In this document: one piece after another, positions 11,727-18,930 of the stretch
How positions within the stretch are numbered: the first letter of the stretch is position 1
Layout: each line of letters starts with the position of its first letter
Notes under the pieces: generated by a model
What the model was told of the DNA's origin: nothing
Databases searched by the model: none
What the model saw: the letters and a program-made list of their open reading frames with translations, nothing else
Source of the DNA: DATJZH01 sp035499215
GTDB lineage: Bacteria > Actinomycetota > Actinomycetes > Streptosporangiales > Streptosporangiaceae
DNA length: 18,930 nt
Assembly (NCBI GenBank): GCA_035499215.1
Contig: DATJZH010000314.1
Span: 1 to 18,930 of the forward strand
Direction of reading: 5' to 3'
Program-made: the position numbers and the translations under genes

Positions 11727-13198
11727 TCATCGCGGTGATTCTGGCGGCGGCGGGCCCGCTGGCCGGCACGCTGGCTGCGGCGGGCGGCGCGCGGGCGCGC
11801 CAGGCGGGCTGGGCCGGAGCGGCCGGAGCGGGCGTCGCGCTCGGCTCCGCGGTTTATCTGCTGGCTGCCCAGCTGCACCATGCGCCGCTGCGCGGCTGGG
11901 GCGGCTTCCTGTACGTCGACTCGCTGAGCTGCTTCTTCCTGCTCACCGTGGCCGGCGTGACGCTGCTGGCCGCTGTCGGGTCCGTCGCCTACCTGTCGGC
12001 AGAGGAAGACTCGGGCAGGCTCAGCAGGTTCCAGGTCAGGCTGTACTTCATCTTCTTCGGGCTGTTCGCGTCGCTGATGCTCGCGTCCTTCGAGACTGGC
12101 AACCTCGGCCTGCTCTTCGTCCTCATCGAGGCCAGCACCCTGGCCAGCGCGGCGCTGGTGGGGCTCGAGGCCAGGGCGAGCTCGCTCGAGGCGGCCTGGA
12201 AGTACGTGATCATCAGCTCCTTCGGCGTCACGATCGCGCTCGCGGGCACGCTGTGGCTGTTCTACTCCGCCAGCAGCCTGCATCTCGCACCGGACCTCCG
12301 GCTGACCTGGCCGTATCTGTTCATCCACGCTCATGCGCTCGCGCCGCAGAGCCTGCGGCTGGCGTTCCTGCTGGCCGTCGTCGGCTACGGGACCAAGGTC
12401 GGCCTGGCGCCGATGCATACCTGGCTGCCGGACGCCCACGCCGAGGCGCCGAGCCCGGCCAGCGCGATGCTGTCCGCGGCACTGCTCAACACGGGGATGT
12501 ATGCGATCATCCGGTTCCTCGCGATCACCCGGGCCCGGCTCGGCGACGGCTACCCGAGAGGCGTCCTGCTGGCGTTCGGGTTCGCATCGATCGTGATCGG
12601 AGTCCTGTTCATGGTCCGGCGCGGGAACTTCAAGCGGCTGTTCGCCTACTCCTCGGTCGAGCACATGGGAATCATCGCCATCGCGCTCGGGTTCGGCGGC
12701 GTCCTGGGGATGTACGGGGCGCTGCTGCAGATCCTCAACCACGCGATCGCCAAGGCGGTGCTGTTCCTGTCAAGCGGGGACGTGGCGCTGCGCTACCAGA
12801 CGAGGGAGGCCGCGGGCGTCCGCGGCCTGCTGGCCGCTGCGCCGGTGACCGGCGCCGCGCTGCTGCTTGCCTCGTTCGCGGCGCTCGGCGCGCCGCCGTT
12901 CGGCGTGTTCCTGTCCGAGCTGACGATCGTGCGGGCCGGCTTCGCCGCGGCCAGCCCGGTGTTTCCGCTGCTGCTGCTCGCGATGCTGGCGGTCGCGTTC
13001 GTGGCCTTCGCCCGGACGACAGCCGCGATGGTGACGGGCGAGGCGCTGCCGTCACCCAGCCCGTACCGGGGCCGGGGAGCGGGGCTGGCCGCCGTCGCGC
13101 CGCTGGCCGTTGGCCTGGCGGCGCTGCTGGTCCTCGGCCTGTGGATCCCCGCGGGCCTGAATGCAGTGATCCTGCATTCGGTGGGGTTTCTCACATGA
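11723..13198 (+). CDS. hyfF: HyfF-like antiporter-type membrane subunit (NuoL/M/N family)
   Basis: This 491-residue polytopic protein is of the Mrp/NuoL-M-N antiporter family. Charged residues expected in the ion path are present: Glu136 (LFVLIEAST), Lys160 (AAWKYVIISS), Lys225 (GYGTKVGLAPMHTWLPDAHA), His340 and Lys344 (ILNHAIAKAVLFLSSGD), and the FAYSSVEHMG motif (308-316). It therefore looks capable of proton or cation translocation. The GTG start at 11723 overlaps the hyfE stop; upstream in-frame sequence belongs to another frame of hyfE. Its own stop overlaps the ATG of hyfG (ATGA at 13195-13198). It corresponds to mycobacterial hycQ. Confidence 0.92.
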   Translation: MIIAVILAAAGPLAGTLAAAGGARARQAGWAGAAGAGVALGSAVYLLAAQLHHAPLRGWGGFLYVDSLSCFFLLTVAGVTLLAAVGSVAYLSAEEDSGRLSRFQVRLYFIFFGLFASLMLASFETGNLGLLFVLIEASTLASAALVGLEARASSLEAAWKYVIISSFGVTIALAGTLWLFYSASSLHLAPDLRLTWPYLFIHAHALAPQSLRLAFLLAVVGYGTKVGLAPMHTWLPDAHAEAPSPASAMLSAALLNTGMYAIIRFLAITRARLGDGYPRGVLLAFGFASIVIGVLFMVRRGNFKRLFAYSSVEHMGIIAIALGFGGVLGMYGALLQILNHAIAKAVLFLSSGDVALRYQTREAAGVRGLLAAAPVTGAALLLASFAALGAPPFGVFLSELTIVRAGFAAASPVFPLLLLAMLAVAFVAFARTTAAMVTGEALPSPSPYRGRGAGLAAVAPLAVGLAALLVLGLWIPAGLNAVILHSVGFLT

Positions 13199-14775
13199 CC
13201 GCCGTCGGGCCTGACCTGGCCTGCGGGCGGCCCGGCCTGCCCCGCCTGCTCAGCCAGCTGGGCTACGACGCGAGGGCCGGCGCCGGGCCGGTGGTCACGG
13301 TCAGCGTGGCCGCAGCAGACCTGGAAGCCGCGGTTCGGCGGCTGGCGGCGCATGAGGGCGCCCGCCTGGCCGACTTCTTCGCCTCCGGCGGGAATCCCGC
13401 AATCGACGGTGATCCCGTGGTACTCCGCCTGGTCTGGGGCCTGGACTGCGACCGCCGGTACCTCGTCACCGAGTCGGCGATCGAGGGGGAGCGCTACCCG
13501 GCGCTGTCCGACATCGCGCCCGCCGCGTTCGCCGAGGAATGCGAGATCTTCGAGCAGTTCGGCATCAGGCCCGCCGGCGGCAAGCCGCTCAACCGGGTGG
13601 TTCTTCCGCCGCACGCCGGACCGGATTTCCCGCGGCTGGGCCGCCCCCCGGCGCAAGAGCCGGCCGAGGTGCACGCGCAGCATGTCGTGGGCGGCCATGC
13701 GTTCGAGTTCCCGTTCGGCCCGGTCCGCCAGGTGGGGGTGGAGTCGCTGTACTACGGCCTGGTGACCAGCGGCGAGGAAGTCGTCGACCTTTACCTGTTC
13801 ACCTGGCACAAGCACCGGGGCGTCGAATGGCGGCTGCGCGGCCGCACGCCGCGCGAGGCGCTCTTTCACGTAGAGCGGACGGAAGGGCTCGGCGCGGTCG
13901 GGGCGGCCTGGGCATTCGCCGCGGCGGCGGAGGCGGCGCTGGAGGCCGCGCCGCCCGCCCCGGCGATGCGGGCCCGGGCGATAGCGCTGGAGCTGGAGCG
14001 GCTGTACAACCACGCTGCCGCTACCGCGGCGCTGTGCCAGTCCACCGGTCTGACCGTCGGCCAGGCGGCCGCCGAGATCGCGCTGGAGCGGCTGCTGCGC
14101 CTCAACGCGGCGGCGTTCGGCCACCGGTATCTCTTCGGCGTCGTCGACATCGGCGGGGCGCGCCGCGGCCCGGACACCGCCGCGCTGCGCCGCGGGCTGC
14201 CCGGCGCCTACGGCGAGCTGCGGCACGCTGCCGACGCGCTGCTGGCCACGAACTCGTTCGTCGACCGGCTGGAAGCCACCGGGATCCTCACCCGCGAGGC
14301 CGCCCGGAGGCTGGGCCTGGTCGGCCCGGTCGCCCGGGCAGCCGGCGTGGCGACCGACGTGCGCGCGGATCATCCCGCTGAGCCCTACTCCTCGCGCCCG
14401 CCGGCGGTAGCGACCGGCCAGAGCGGGGACGTCCTGGCCCGGTTCCGGGTGATGCTGGCCGAGGCCGCCGAGTCCGTCCGCCTGATCGGCGAGCTGCTCG
14501 AGGCGGGCGCCGGGCCGGGCGGAGCGGACCTGCCGGAAAGCGTCACCGGGAGATCGGATCGCTCGGGCCTGGGCTGGGCCGAGTCTTCCCGCGGCGAGGC
14601 GCTGGCCTGGGTGGCGCTGGACGGCAGCGGGCGGATCACGCGGGCGCGGCTGCGGCCCGCCTCGGTACGGAACTGGCGCGGCTTCGACGACGCCTGCCGG
14701 TCGCAGAACGTCTTCACCGACATCCCGATCATCGAGGCCAGCTTCTGGCTGACCGTCGCCGGCACGTCACGCTGA
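13195..14775 (+). CDS. hyfG: HycE/HyfG-like large subunit lacking all Ni-Fe cysteine ligands (Ehr complex)
   Basis: This 526-residue fusion has a NuoC-like domain (about 1-140) and a NuoD/hydrogenase-large-subunit-like domain. Family landmarks are FEFPFGPVRQVGVES (170-184), HKHRGVEWRLRGRTP (205-219) and ALELERLYNHAA (264-275). The first Ni-Fe motif, normally RVCGIC, reads ERTEGLGAVG (227-236). The C-terminal motif, normally DPCxxC, falls in SFWLTVAGTSR at the very end (516-526). None of the four Ni-Fe cysteines remains and there is no C-terminal processing extension, so this is not a hydrogenase. That defines an energy-converting-hydrogenase-related (Ehr) complex. The complex I quinone-site HPxxH is also not evident. 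The ATG at 13195 overlaps the hyfF stop. The reaction catalysed is unknown. Confidence 0.92.
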   Translation: MTAVGPDLACGRPGLPRLLSQLGYDARAGAGPVVTVSVAAADLEAAVRRLAAHEGARLADFFASGGNPAIDGDPVVLRLVWGLDCDRRYLVTESAIEGERYPALSDIAPAAFAEECEIFEQFGIRPAGGKPLNRVVLPPHAGPDFPRLGRPPAQEPAEVHAQHVVGGHAFEFPFGPVRQVGVESLYYGLVTSGEEVVDLYLFTWHKHRGVEWRLRGRTPREALFHVERTEGLGAVGAAWAFAAAAEAALEAAPPAPAMRARAIALELERLYNHAAATAALCQSTGLTVGQAAAEIALERLLRLNAAAFGHRYLFGVVDIGGARRGPDTAALRRGLPGAYGELRHAADALLATNSFVDRLEATGILTREAARRLGLVGPVARAAGVATDVRADHPAEPYSSRPPAVATGQSGDVLARFRVMLAEAAESVRLIGELLEAGAGPGGADLPESVTGRSDRSGLGWAESSRGEALAWVALDGSGRITRARLRPASVRNWRGFDDACRSQNVFTDIPIIEASFWLTVAGTSR

Positions 14776-14789
14776 AGGAGGAGAGCACG

Positions 14790-15131
14790 GTGCCACTGTG
14801 GTTCCTGCGGGGCCTGCGCCGCGGCGTCGTCACCACGCGCTACCCCGGCCAGCCTGACGCCTCCGCGGCGCAGCTGCCGACCCCGCCGGCGTTCCGGCCG
14901 GCGGCGCTGACCCGCGATCTGGCCGACCGGCTGGCGGCGATCTGCCCGAGCTGGGCCCTGACCAGGAACGGTGACGTGCTGTTCTTCGATGCCGGCGCCT
15001 GCACCGCGTGCGGCCGCTGCCGGGAAGCTGCTCCCGGGGCAGTCACCGCGAGCGGTGAGTTCGAGCTGGCCGCCACCGACCCCGCTCATCTCGTCAAGCG
15101 GATCCCGCTGCTGGGAGAGGGAGGCTCATGA
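14790..15131 (+). CDS. hyfH: HyfH/HycF-like ferredoxin subunit with a single remaining 4Fe-4S site
   Basis: This 113-residue subunit is related to NuoI/HycF, which normally carry two 4Fe-4S clusters. The first motif is reduced to Cys52 in AICPSWAL. The second is CTACGRCREAAPG (71-83): Cys71, Cys74 and Cys77 are kept, and the fourth Cys is Ala81. Because ligands cross over between the two motifs, Cys52 plus Cys71/74/77 make exactly one complete cluster, and the other is lost. The GTG start at 14790 follows AAGGAGGAG (14775-14783). The stop overlaps the next ATG. It would sit next to the small subunit and pass electrons to or from it. Confidence 0.88.
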   Translation: MPLWFLRGLRRGVVTTRYPGQPDASAAQLPTPPAFRPAALTRDLADRLAAICPSWALTRNGDVLFFDAGACTACGRCREAAPGAVTASGEFELAATDPAHLVKRIPLLGEGGS

Positions 15132-15625
15132 GCCTGCCGCGCACCGAGGAGACAGCACAGGCACTGCGCCGCAGCGTGGCCCGCCAGTTCGGCCGCAGCC
15201 TGCACATCCGCACCCTGGACACCGGCTCCTGCGCCGCATGCGAGCAGGAGATCCGGCTGCTCGCGGCGCCGCACTACGACCTGCACCGGCTCGGGTTCTT
15301 CTTCACCCCCGCGCCGCGGCACGCCGACCTGCTGATGGCGACCGGCCCGATGATCCGGGCCTTCGACATCGCGGCCCGCAAGACCTACGAGGCGATGCCG
15401 GGCCCCAAGCTGGTGGTGGCGACCGGGGCGTGCGCGCTCGGCGGCGTCTACCAGCCCGACGCGTTCACCCACGGCAGCGTCGGCGACACGCTCCCGGTCG
15501 ACGTGTGGATCCCCGGCTGCCCGCCCAGCCCGCTCGCGCTGCTGCAGGGCCTGCTGGTGGCAGTGGACAGGCTCGCCGAGAAGGTGCGGGACCTCACCTT
15601 CATTCAGGAAGGAGGTCCCCGGTGA
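15128..15625 (+). CDS. hyfI: HyfI/HycG-like small subunit (NuoB homologue) with intact 4Fe-4S ligands
   Basis: This 165-residue protein is of the hydrogenase small subunit/NuoB family. All four proximal-cluster ligands are present: Cys35 and Cys38 in TGSCAACEQEI, Cys102 in ATGACALGG, and Cys131 in IPGCPPSP. The spacing is of the hydrogenase type (CxxC) rather than the adjacent CC of complex I. It packs against the large subunit and holds the cluster nearest the lost Ni-Fe site. The ATG at 15128 overlaps the hyfH stop. GGAGG at 15611-15615 near its end serves the next gene, whose GTG overlaps its stop. It resembles the mycobacterial Rv0082-type partner of hycDPQE. Confidence 0.92.
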   Translation: MSLPRTEETAQALRRSVARQFGRSLHIRTLDTGSCAACEQEIRLLAAPHYDLHRLGFFFTPAPRHADLLMATGPMIRAFDIAARKTYEAMPGPKLVVATGACALGGVYQPDAFTHGSVGDTLPVDVWIPGCPPSPLALLQGLLVAVDRLAEKVRDLTFIQEGGPR

Positions 15626-17637
15626 CCTCGCTGCCGCTCATGTACGGTGCCGCTGCGGCCTGGGGCGTTGCCGCGCTGCTCGCGCTGACCGGCGGGGCCA
15701 GCAGGCCGGGGATCCGGGCGTGCTGCGTCCTGTCGGGGATCGGCGGCGCCGCCGCGCTGGCAGGCGGCGTGTCCACGCTGCTGTCCGGCGACAGCCGGGT
15801 CGTCACGGCCGGCGGCTCCGTCGTGGTGGGGACGCTGCAGCTGCAGGCCACCAGCCTGGCCGGAGTGTTCGCCGCGCTGCTGGGCCTGGTCGCGGTCGCG
15901 ACGGCGGCGTTCGTCCCCCGGTATCACCAGCCCGGCCGCGGGACCGCGCTGTACCTGGCCATGTACAACCTCGCGCTGCTGGCCAGCCTCGCCGTGCTCG
16001 CCGCCGGCGGCGTGGTCACCTTCCTGGTCGCCTGGGGCACCATGTCCCTGCTGGGCTACCTGCTCATCCTGCGCCACCCGCAGCGCGACGAGGCGGCCGC
16101 CGGCGCGTTCTGGTTCGCTGCCCTGTCCGAGACCGGATTCGTGCTGATCATCGCGGCGTTCGTGATCCTGGCGGCCAGGACCCACACGATGCAGCTCGAC
16201 CTCATCGCCGCCCGCGCGCACCTCGTGACGCCGGGCTGGCGGGACACCGCCTACCTGCTGGCCCTGACCGGCTTCGGCTTCAAGGCCGGCCTGGTGCCGC
16301 TGCACGTCTGGCTGCCCGAGGCCCACCCCGTCGCGCCCGCGGACGGCTCGGCCTTCCTGTCCGGCCTGGTCGTCAAGCTCGGCGTCTACGGAATCGCGCT
16401 GTTCGCGTTCCGGCTGCTGCCCGAAGGGCCGGCCTGGCGCGGGATCCTCACCATGGCAGCCGGAGCGGTCACCGCCGCGATCGGGATCCTTTACGCGCTG
16501 AATGAGCGGGACATCAAGCGCTTCCTCGCCTTCTCCACGATCGAGAACGTCGGGATCATCGTCATCGCGTTCGGCGCCGCGATGACATTCTGGGCCTACG
16601 GCAACCGGCTGCTATGGGCGTTCCTGCTGCTCGCCGGGCTCTACCACGTCGCCAACCACGGCAGCTACAAGTCGCTGCTGTTCCTGGAGGCCGGCGTGGT
16701 GGAGCACGCGGCCGGCAGCCGGGACATGGACCGGCTCGGCGGGCTCACCCGCCCGATGCCGCGCGCCTCCGTGATCACCTTCATCGGCACGCTGGGAATC
16801 GCGGCGCTGCCGCCACTCAACGGATTCGTCAGCGAATGGCTGATCTTCCAGGGGCTGTTCCAGGGATTCCGCACCGGCAGCCACCTGGTCGCGATCCTGA
16901 TCATGCTCGCCGCGGCCACCCTGGGCCTGACCGGGGGCCTGGCCATCTACGCCTTCGTCCGCGGCTACGGCATACCGTTCCTCGGCATGCCGAGGACCAG
17001 GCGCGCCGCAGCCGCCAGCGAGGCCGGCCAGCCGGTCGCCGGCCCGGCGCTGCTCGCCGTCGCCTGCGTGGCGCTCGCCGTCGGCGCCCCGGTCGTGCTC
17101 GCCGTCCTGTCCCGCGCGATGCGCACCGTCACAGGCGTCGCGCTGCGGCCGGTGCTGCTGCCCGGGAACCTCACCGTGATCCCGGCCCACACGAACTTCT
17201 CCGGGTTCTCGCCGACCTACCTGGCCGTGTTCCTGCTGGCCGTGACGGCCGTGCCCGCGCTCATCTACCTGGCCGGACGTCCCCGGGCCGGCAGCCTTAC
17301 CGTGCCCGTATGGGACGGCGGCATGGTCGCGTTCCGGCCCCGGATGCAGTACTCCGCGATGACATTCTCCGCGCCCACCAGGGTCACCTTCGACGCGCTG
17401 TACCGGCCTGCGGTGTCGGTCCGCCGCGCGTCCGATGACCCGGCCGGGCGGTCCGGCCCGGTGCATTACGAGTCCCAGGCGGCACCGGTCTTCGGCAAGA
17501 ATCTGTACCGGCCGGTGATCCGCGCGGTCGAGTGGCTGGCCGGCTTCGTCCAGCCGATTCAGTCGGGTGACGTGAACCTGTACCTGTTCTACGTCTTCGC
17601 GGCCGTCCTGATCGCCTACCTGCTGGGCGCGCTGTGA
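15622..17637 (+). CDS. hyfB: HyfB-like antiporter-type membrane subunit (NuoL family) with altered TM5
   Basis: This 671-residue, polytopic protein is of typical length for HyfB/HycC. Conserved ion-path residues are Lys221 (GFGFKAGLVPLHVWLPEAHP), Lys252 (LVVKLGVYG) and Lys350 (ANHGSYKSLLFLEAG), plus LAFSTIENVG (302-311). The usually invariant TM5 glutamate in the W-E-x-M-S motif is Gly139 here (VAWGTMSLLGY), whereas the sister subunit HyfF keeps its Glu136. A C-terminal region follows with MQYSAMTFSAPTR and a final membrane helix (VNLYLFYVFAAVLIAYLLGA), as in HyfB. The GTG at 15622 overlaps the hyfI stop and follows GGAGG (15611-15615). Its stop overlaps the next small ORF. Proton uptake in this half-channel may be altered or lost. 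Confidence 0.93.
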   Translation: MTSLPLMYGAAAAWGVAALLALTGGASRPGIRACCVLSGIGGAAALAGGVSTLLSGDSRVVTAGGSVVVGTLQLQATSLAGVFAALLGLVAVATAAFVPRYHQPGRGTALYLAMYNLALLASLAVLAAGGVVTFLVAWGTMSLLGYLLILRHPQRDEAAAGAFWFAALSETGFVLIIAAFVILAARTHTMQLDLIAARAHLVTPGWRDTAYLLALTGFGFKAGLVPLHVWLPEAHPVAPADGSAFLSGLVVKLGVYGIALFAFRLLPEGPAWRGILTMAAGAVTAAIGILYALNERDIKRFLAFSTIENVGIIVIAFGAAMTFWAYGNRLLWAFLLLAGLYHVANHGSYKSLLFLEAGVVEHAAGSRDMDRLGGLTRPMPRASVITFIGTLGIAALPPLNGFVSEWLIFQGLFQGFRTGSHLVAILIMLAAATLGLTGGLAIYAFVRGYGIPFLGMPRTRRAAAASEAGQPVAGPALLAVACVALAVGAPVVLAVLSRAMRTVTGVALRPVLLPGNLTVIPAHTNFSGFSPTYLAVFLLAVTAVPALIYLAGRPRAGSLTVPVWDGGMVAFRPRMQYSAMTFSAPTRVTFDALYRPAVSVRRASDDPAGRSGPVHYESQAAPVFGKNLYRPVIRAVEWLAGFVQPIQSGDVNLYLFYVFAAVLIAYLLGAL

Positions 17638-17816
17638 CCGCGCCGGGCAGGCCCGCGACATCGCCGGCCTCAGGGCTCGTCGTGCTCGTGCGGCTGCGCG
17701 AGCTAGCCCATGTCCGGATCTGGCGGCGCTCTCAGCCAGCGCTCATGCCCATCGACAACCCGGTCCGGGCGGTGCTGCCGCCCGGACGCCGCGGGCTGAA
17801 CGGAAGGAACAGATGA
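17634..17816 (+). CDS. Small hypothetical protein, coupled to hyfB
   Basis: This 60-residue ORF has a GTG start overlapping the hyfB stop (GTGA) and a stop overlapping the ATG of the next ORF, so it sits in an unbroken translational chain. The sequence begins MTAPGRPATSPASGLVVLVR and continues RELAHVRIWRRSQ with a short basic tail. There is no membrane helix, metal motif or known family. The chain of overlaps is the main argument for translation; composition alone would not be convincing. Confidence 0.4.
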   Translation: MTAPGRPATSPASGLVVLVRLRELAHVRIWRRSQPALMPIDNPVRAVLPPGRRGLNGRNR

Positions 17817-18097
17817 TGAGTTGCGACCCTGCAGGGCACGGGGGATACCCGCCGGGTGCCAGGCGGAGACCGGGCTCACGGCCGGCCAGGCGCGACGAGC
17901 CGCAGAGCGCGCTCCGCGCAATTCACGCGCACCTGGCACGGACAGCGAGGCGGCTCTGGCGGAACCTGAGCGCCGTCTACGTGCGGCACGACGGCCTGCC
18001 AGTGCACAGCACGGCGCTGACATCAATCTCGATCAGTGCCCTGATCCGCGAAGTGATCCACGAAGCTGAGAAAATCTGCCGGGAGGCTGCGTCGTGA
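17813..18097 (+). CDS. Small hypothetical protein of the Ehr operon
   Basis: This 94-residue ORF has ATG 17813 or 17816, with GGAAGGA (17802-17808) upstream, a good ribosome-binding site. The N-terminal 30 residues are glycine/proline/arginine-rich. The remainder looks folded and helical: LRAIHAHLARTARRLWRNLS, AVYVRHDGLPVHSTALTSIS, then ISALIREVIHEAEKICREAA. No family is recognised and no membrane segment is seen. It lies between the complex and the second pyrophosphatase, in the same direction. A further 17-codon GTG frame overlaps its stop (18094-18147), too short to call. Confidence 0.5.
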   Translation: MMSCDPAGHGGYPPGARRRPGSRPARRDEPQSALRAIHAHLARTARRLWRNLSAVYVRHDGLPVHSTALTSISISALIREVIHEAEKICREAAS

Positions 18098-18196
18098 CAG
18101 CGCCCGAGTCACCAGCTGCTGCCTGCCATGCAAGCGCTTGTGCATAGATCGGGCTGGCGCGGCACCTCGCTGTCAGCGCCGTCAACTGGAGGGCTC

Positions 18197-18676
18197 ATGG
18201 AAGTCGAGATCATCATCGAGGTCCCGCAGGGTTCGCGGAACAAGTACGAGATGGACCACCAGACCGGGCGGATCCGGCTGGACCGCATGCTGTTCACCTC
18301 GACGCGCTATCCGCTCGACTACGGATTCATACCCGCCACGCTGGCCGAGGACGGCGATCCGCTCGACGCCATGGTCCTGCTCGGCGAGCCGGCGTTCCCC
18401 GGCTGCGCGGTCACGGCGAGGCCGGTCGGCGTCTTCTGGATGCACGATGAGCACGGGCCCGACGCCAAAATCCTGGCGGTTCCCGCTACCGACCCGCGAT
18501 ATGCGGACCTGCGCGACCTGACTGATATCCCTGGCCACCTCCGCGAGGAGATAAGCCACTTCTTCGACATCTACAAGGAGCTGGAGCCCGGCAAGGGCAC
18601 CGATGTCCGCGGCTGGCAGAACCGCGTTGCCGCAGAACAGGAGATCACCGCAGCCTTCGGGCGTGCCCCGGGTTAG
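18197..18676 (+). CDS. ppa: Family I inorganic pyrophosphatase, intact copy
   Basis: This 159-residue protein has the normal length for actinobacterial family I enzymes, which hydrolyse PPi with Mg in the cytoplasm. Active-site residues are complete: VPQGSRNKYEMDH (9-21), RYPLDYGFIP with Tyr42, EDGDPLD with Asp52, Asp54 and Asp57, HDEHGPDAK with Asp84, Asp89 and Lys91, and YK at 126-127. It is about three-quarters identical, by eye, to the copy at 7301-6621 but lacks that copy's two substitutions and C-terminal extension. The ATG at 18197 has GGAGGG three bases upstream. No riboswitch is seen in the 100 bases before it, so it probably belongs to the 3' end of the fluoride-controlled Ehr transcript. 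Confidence 0.95.
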   Translation: MEVEIIIEVPQGSRNKYEMDHQTGRIRLDRMLFTSTRYPLDYGFIPATLAEDGDPLDAMVLLGEPAFPGCAVTARPVGVFWMHDEHGPDAKILAVPATDPRYADLRDLTDIPGHLREEISHFFDIYKELEPGKGTDVRGWQNRVAAEQEITAAFGRAPG

Positions 18677-18679
18677 GAA

Positions 18680-18710
18680 CCGGCCGTGACGCCGATCCGC
18701 TCCCGGCCGG
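18680..18710 (+). terminator. Possible terminator hairpin after the second ppa
   Basis: CCGGCCG (18680-18686) and CGGCCGG (18704-18710) form a 7-bp perfect stem around a 17-base loop, beginning three bases after the ppa stop. There is no U-run. The remaining 220 bases to the window edge show no supported gene. Confidence 0.35.
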
Positions 18711-18930
18711 GCGGCAGCAGACCACCGGCCCGGTCAGGGGAGAGATCTGCCGGCTGGCTGCGGCACCTCCCGGGGACTTGCGCGCCTCTGCGTGCTGCCT
18801 TCCCGCCCGGGTCCGGCTCATGGTGTCATCGCCGACCGCGGCCGGATGCCGGCGGGCCGGACCCGGGCGAGCTGGCCACGCCAACGTAATCCTCATCGAG
18901 CAGGCACGCACAGATGCCGAATTGACGCAG

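Noticed and set aside
11432..12742. Long reverse ORFs antisense to the Ehr operon (also 10653-11720, 12793-14373 and 16612-17661)
   Set aside because: Glutamine/arginine/histidine-rich antisense shadows with no family motifs; the forward genes are unambiguous.
12253..13194. In-frame upstream extension of hyfG
   Set aside because: Overlaps hyfF in another frame with low-complexity sequence; ATG 13195 overlaps the hyfF stop in the operon's usual style and matches the family's N terminus.
10094..17637. Interpretation as a true formate hydrogenlyase or as complex I
   Set aside because: No formate dehydrogenase or Ni-Fe cysteines, and the order and CxxC-type small subunit differ from nuo operons; Ehr-type fits better.
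1..18930. tRNA, rRNA or CRISPR arrays
   Set aside because: No tRNA-like cloverleaf sequence, rRNA segment or regularly spaced repeats noticed by eye; a tRNA search tool was not available.

Overview
The window is very GC-rich, has frequent GTG starts and GTGA/ATGA stop-start overlaps, and carries actinobacterial-type conjugation and IS630 remnants. It most likely comes from an actinomycete (Actinomycetota); the genus cannot be read from the sequence. Intact genes alternate with decayed ones, as in an accessory island.

Layout. 1-630: the end of an IS630-family transposase abuts a broken conjugative coupling-protein gene on the other strand, followed by a doubtful small reverse-strand ORF. 730-2110: a degenerate fluoride-riboswitch-like leader, a tandem helix-turn-helix (HTH) gene and a frameshifted tyrosine recombinase. 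2343-2895: a frameshifted DUF190 (PII-like) gene. 5690-3228 (reverse): promoter, fluoride riboswitch, a fused HTH-phosphoglycerate mutase gene and enolase. 6158-6510: a riboswitch-like leader before an unrecognised ORF. 7793-6416 (reverse): promoter, strong fluoride riboswitch, a frameshifted small gene, an inorganic pyrophosphatase with altered active-site residues and a C-terminal extension, and a small gene. 8143-8416: a ChrB-like fragment and a decayed riboswitch. 9281-8659 (reverse): universal stress protein with a structured leader. 9955-18676 (forward): promoter, strong fluoride riboswitch and a seven-gene energy-converting-hydrogenase-related operon (hyfC-E-F-G-H-I-B order, like mycobacterial hycD-P-Q-E), then small ORFs and a second, intact pyrophosphatase.

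How it fits together. The unifying signal is a repeated RNA element matching the fluoride (crcB) aptamer: a short P1 stem, an 8-nt loop carrying the GAGGC or GGGGC pseudoknot strand, P3, and a GATGGCCTCTAC-like 3' strand. It precedes the transcription units for enolase/phosphoglycerate mutase, pyrophosphatase and the membrane complex. Enolase and pyrophosphatase are classic fluoride-inhibited Mg enzymes, so the locus reads as a fluoride-stress island. In most copies the 3' aptamer strand can also pair with the ribosome-binding site, predicting translational ON switches.

The membrane complex looks like a formate hydrogenlyase/complex I relative, but its large subunit has lost all four Ni-Fe cysteine ligands. 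It is therefore not a hydrogenase (an Ehr-type complex), and its reaction is unknown. A fluoride-controlled, non-hydrogenase, ion-pump-like complex is the most interesting system here. No FluC/CrcB or CLC-F fluoride exporter is visible in the window.
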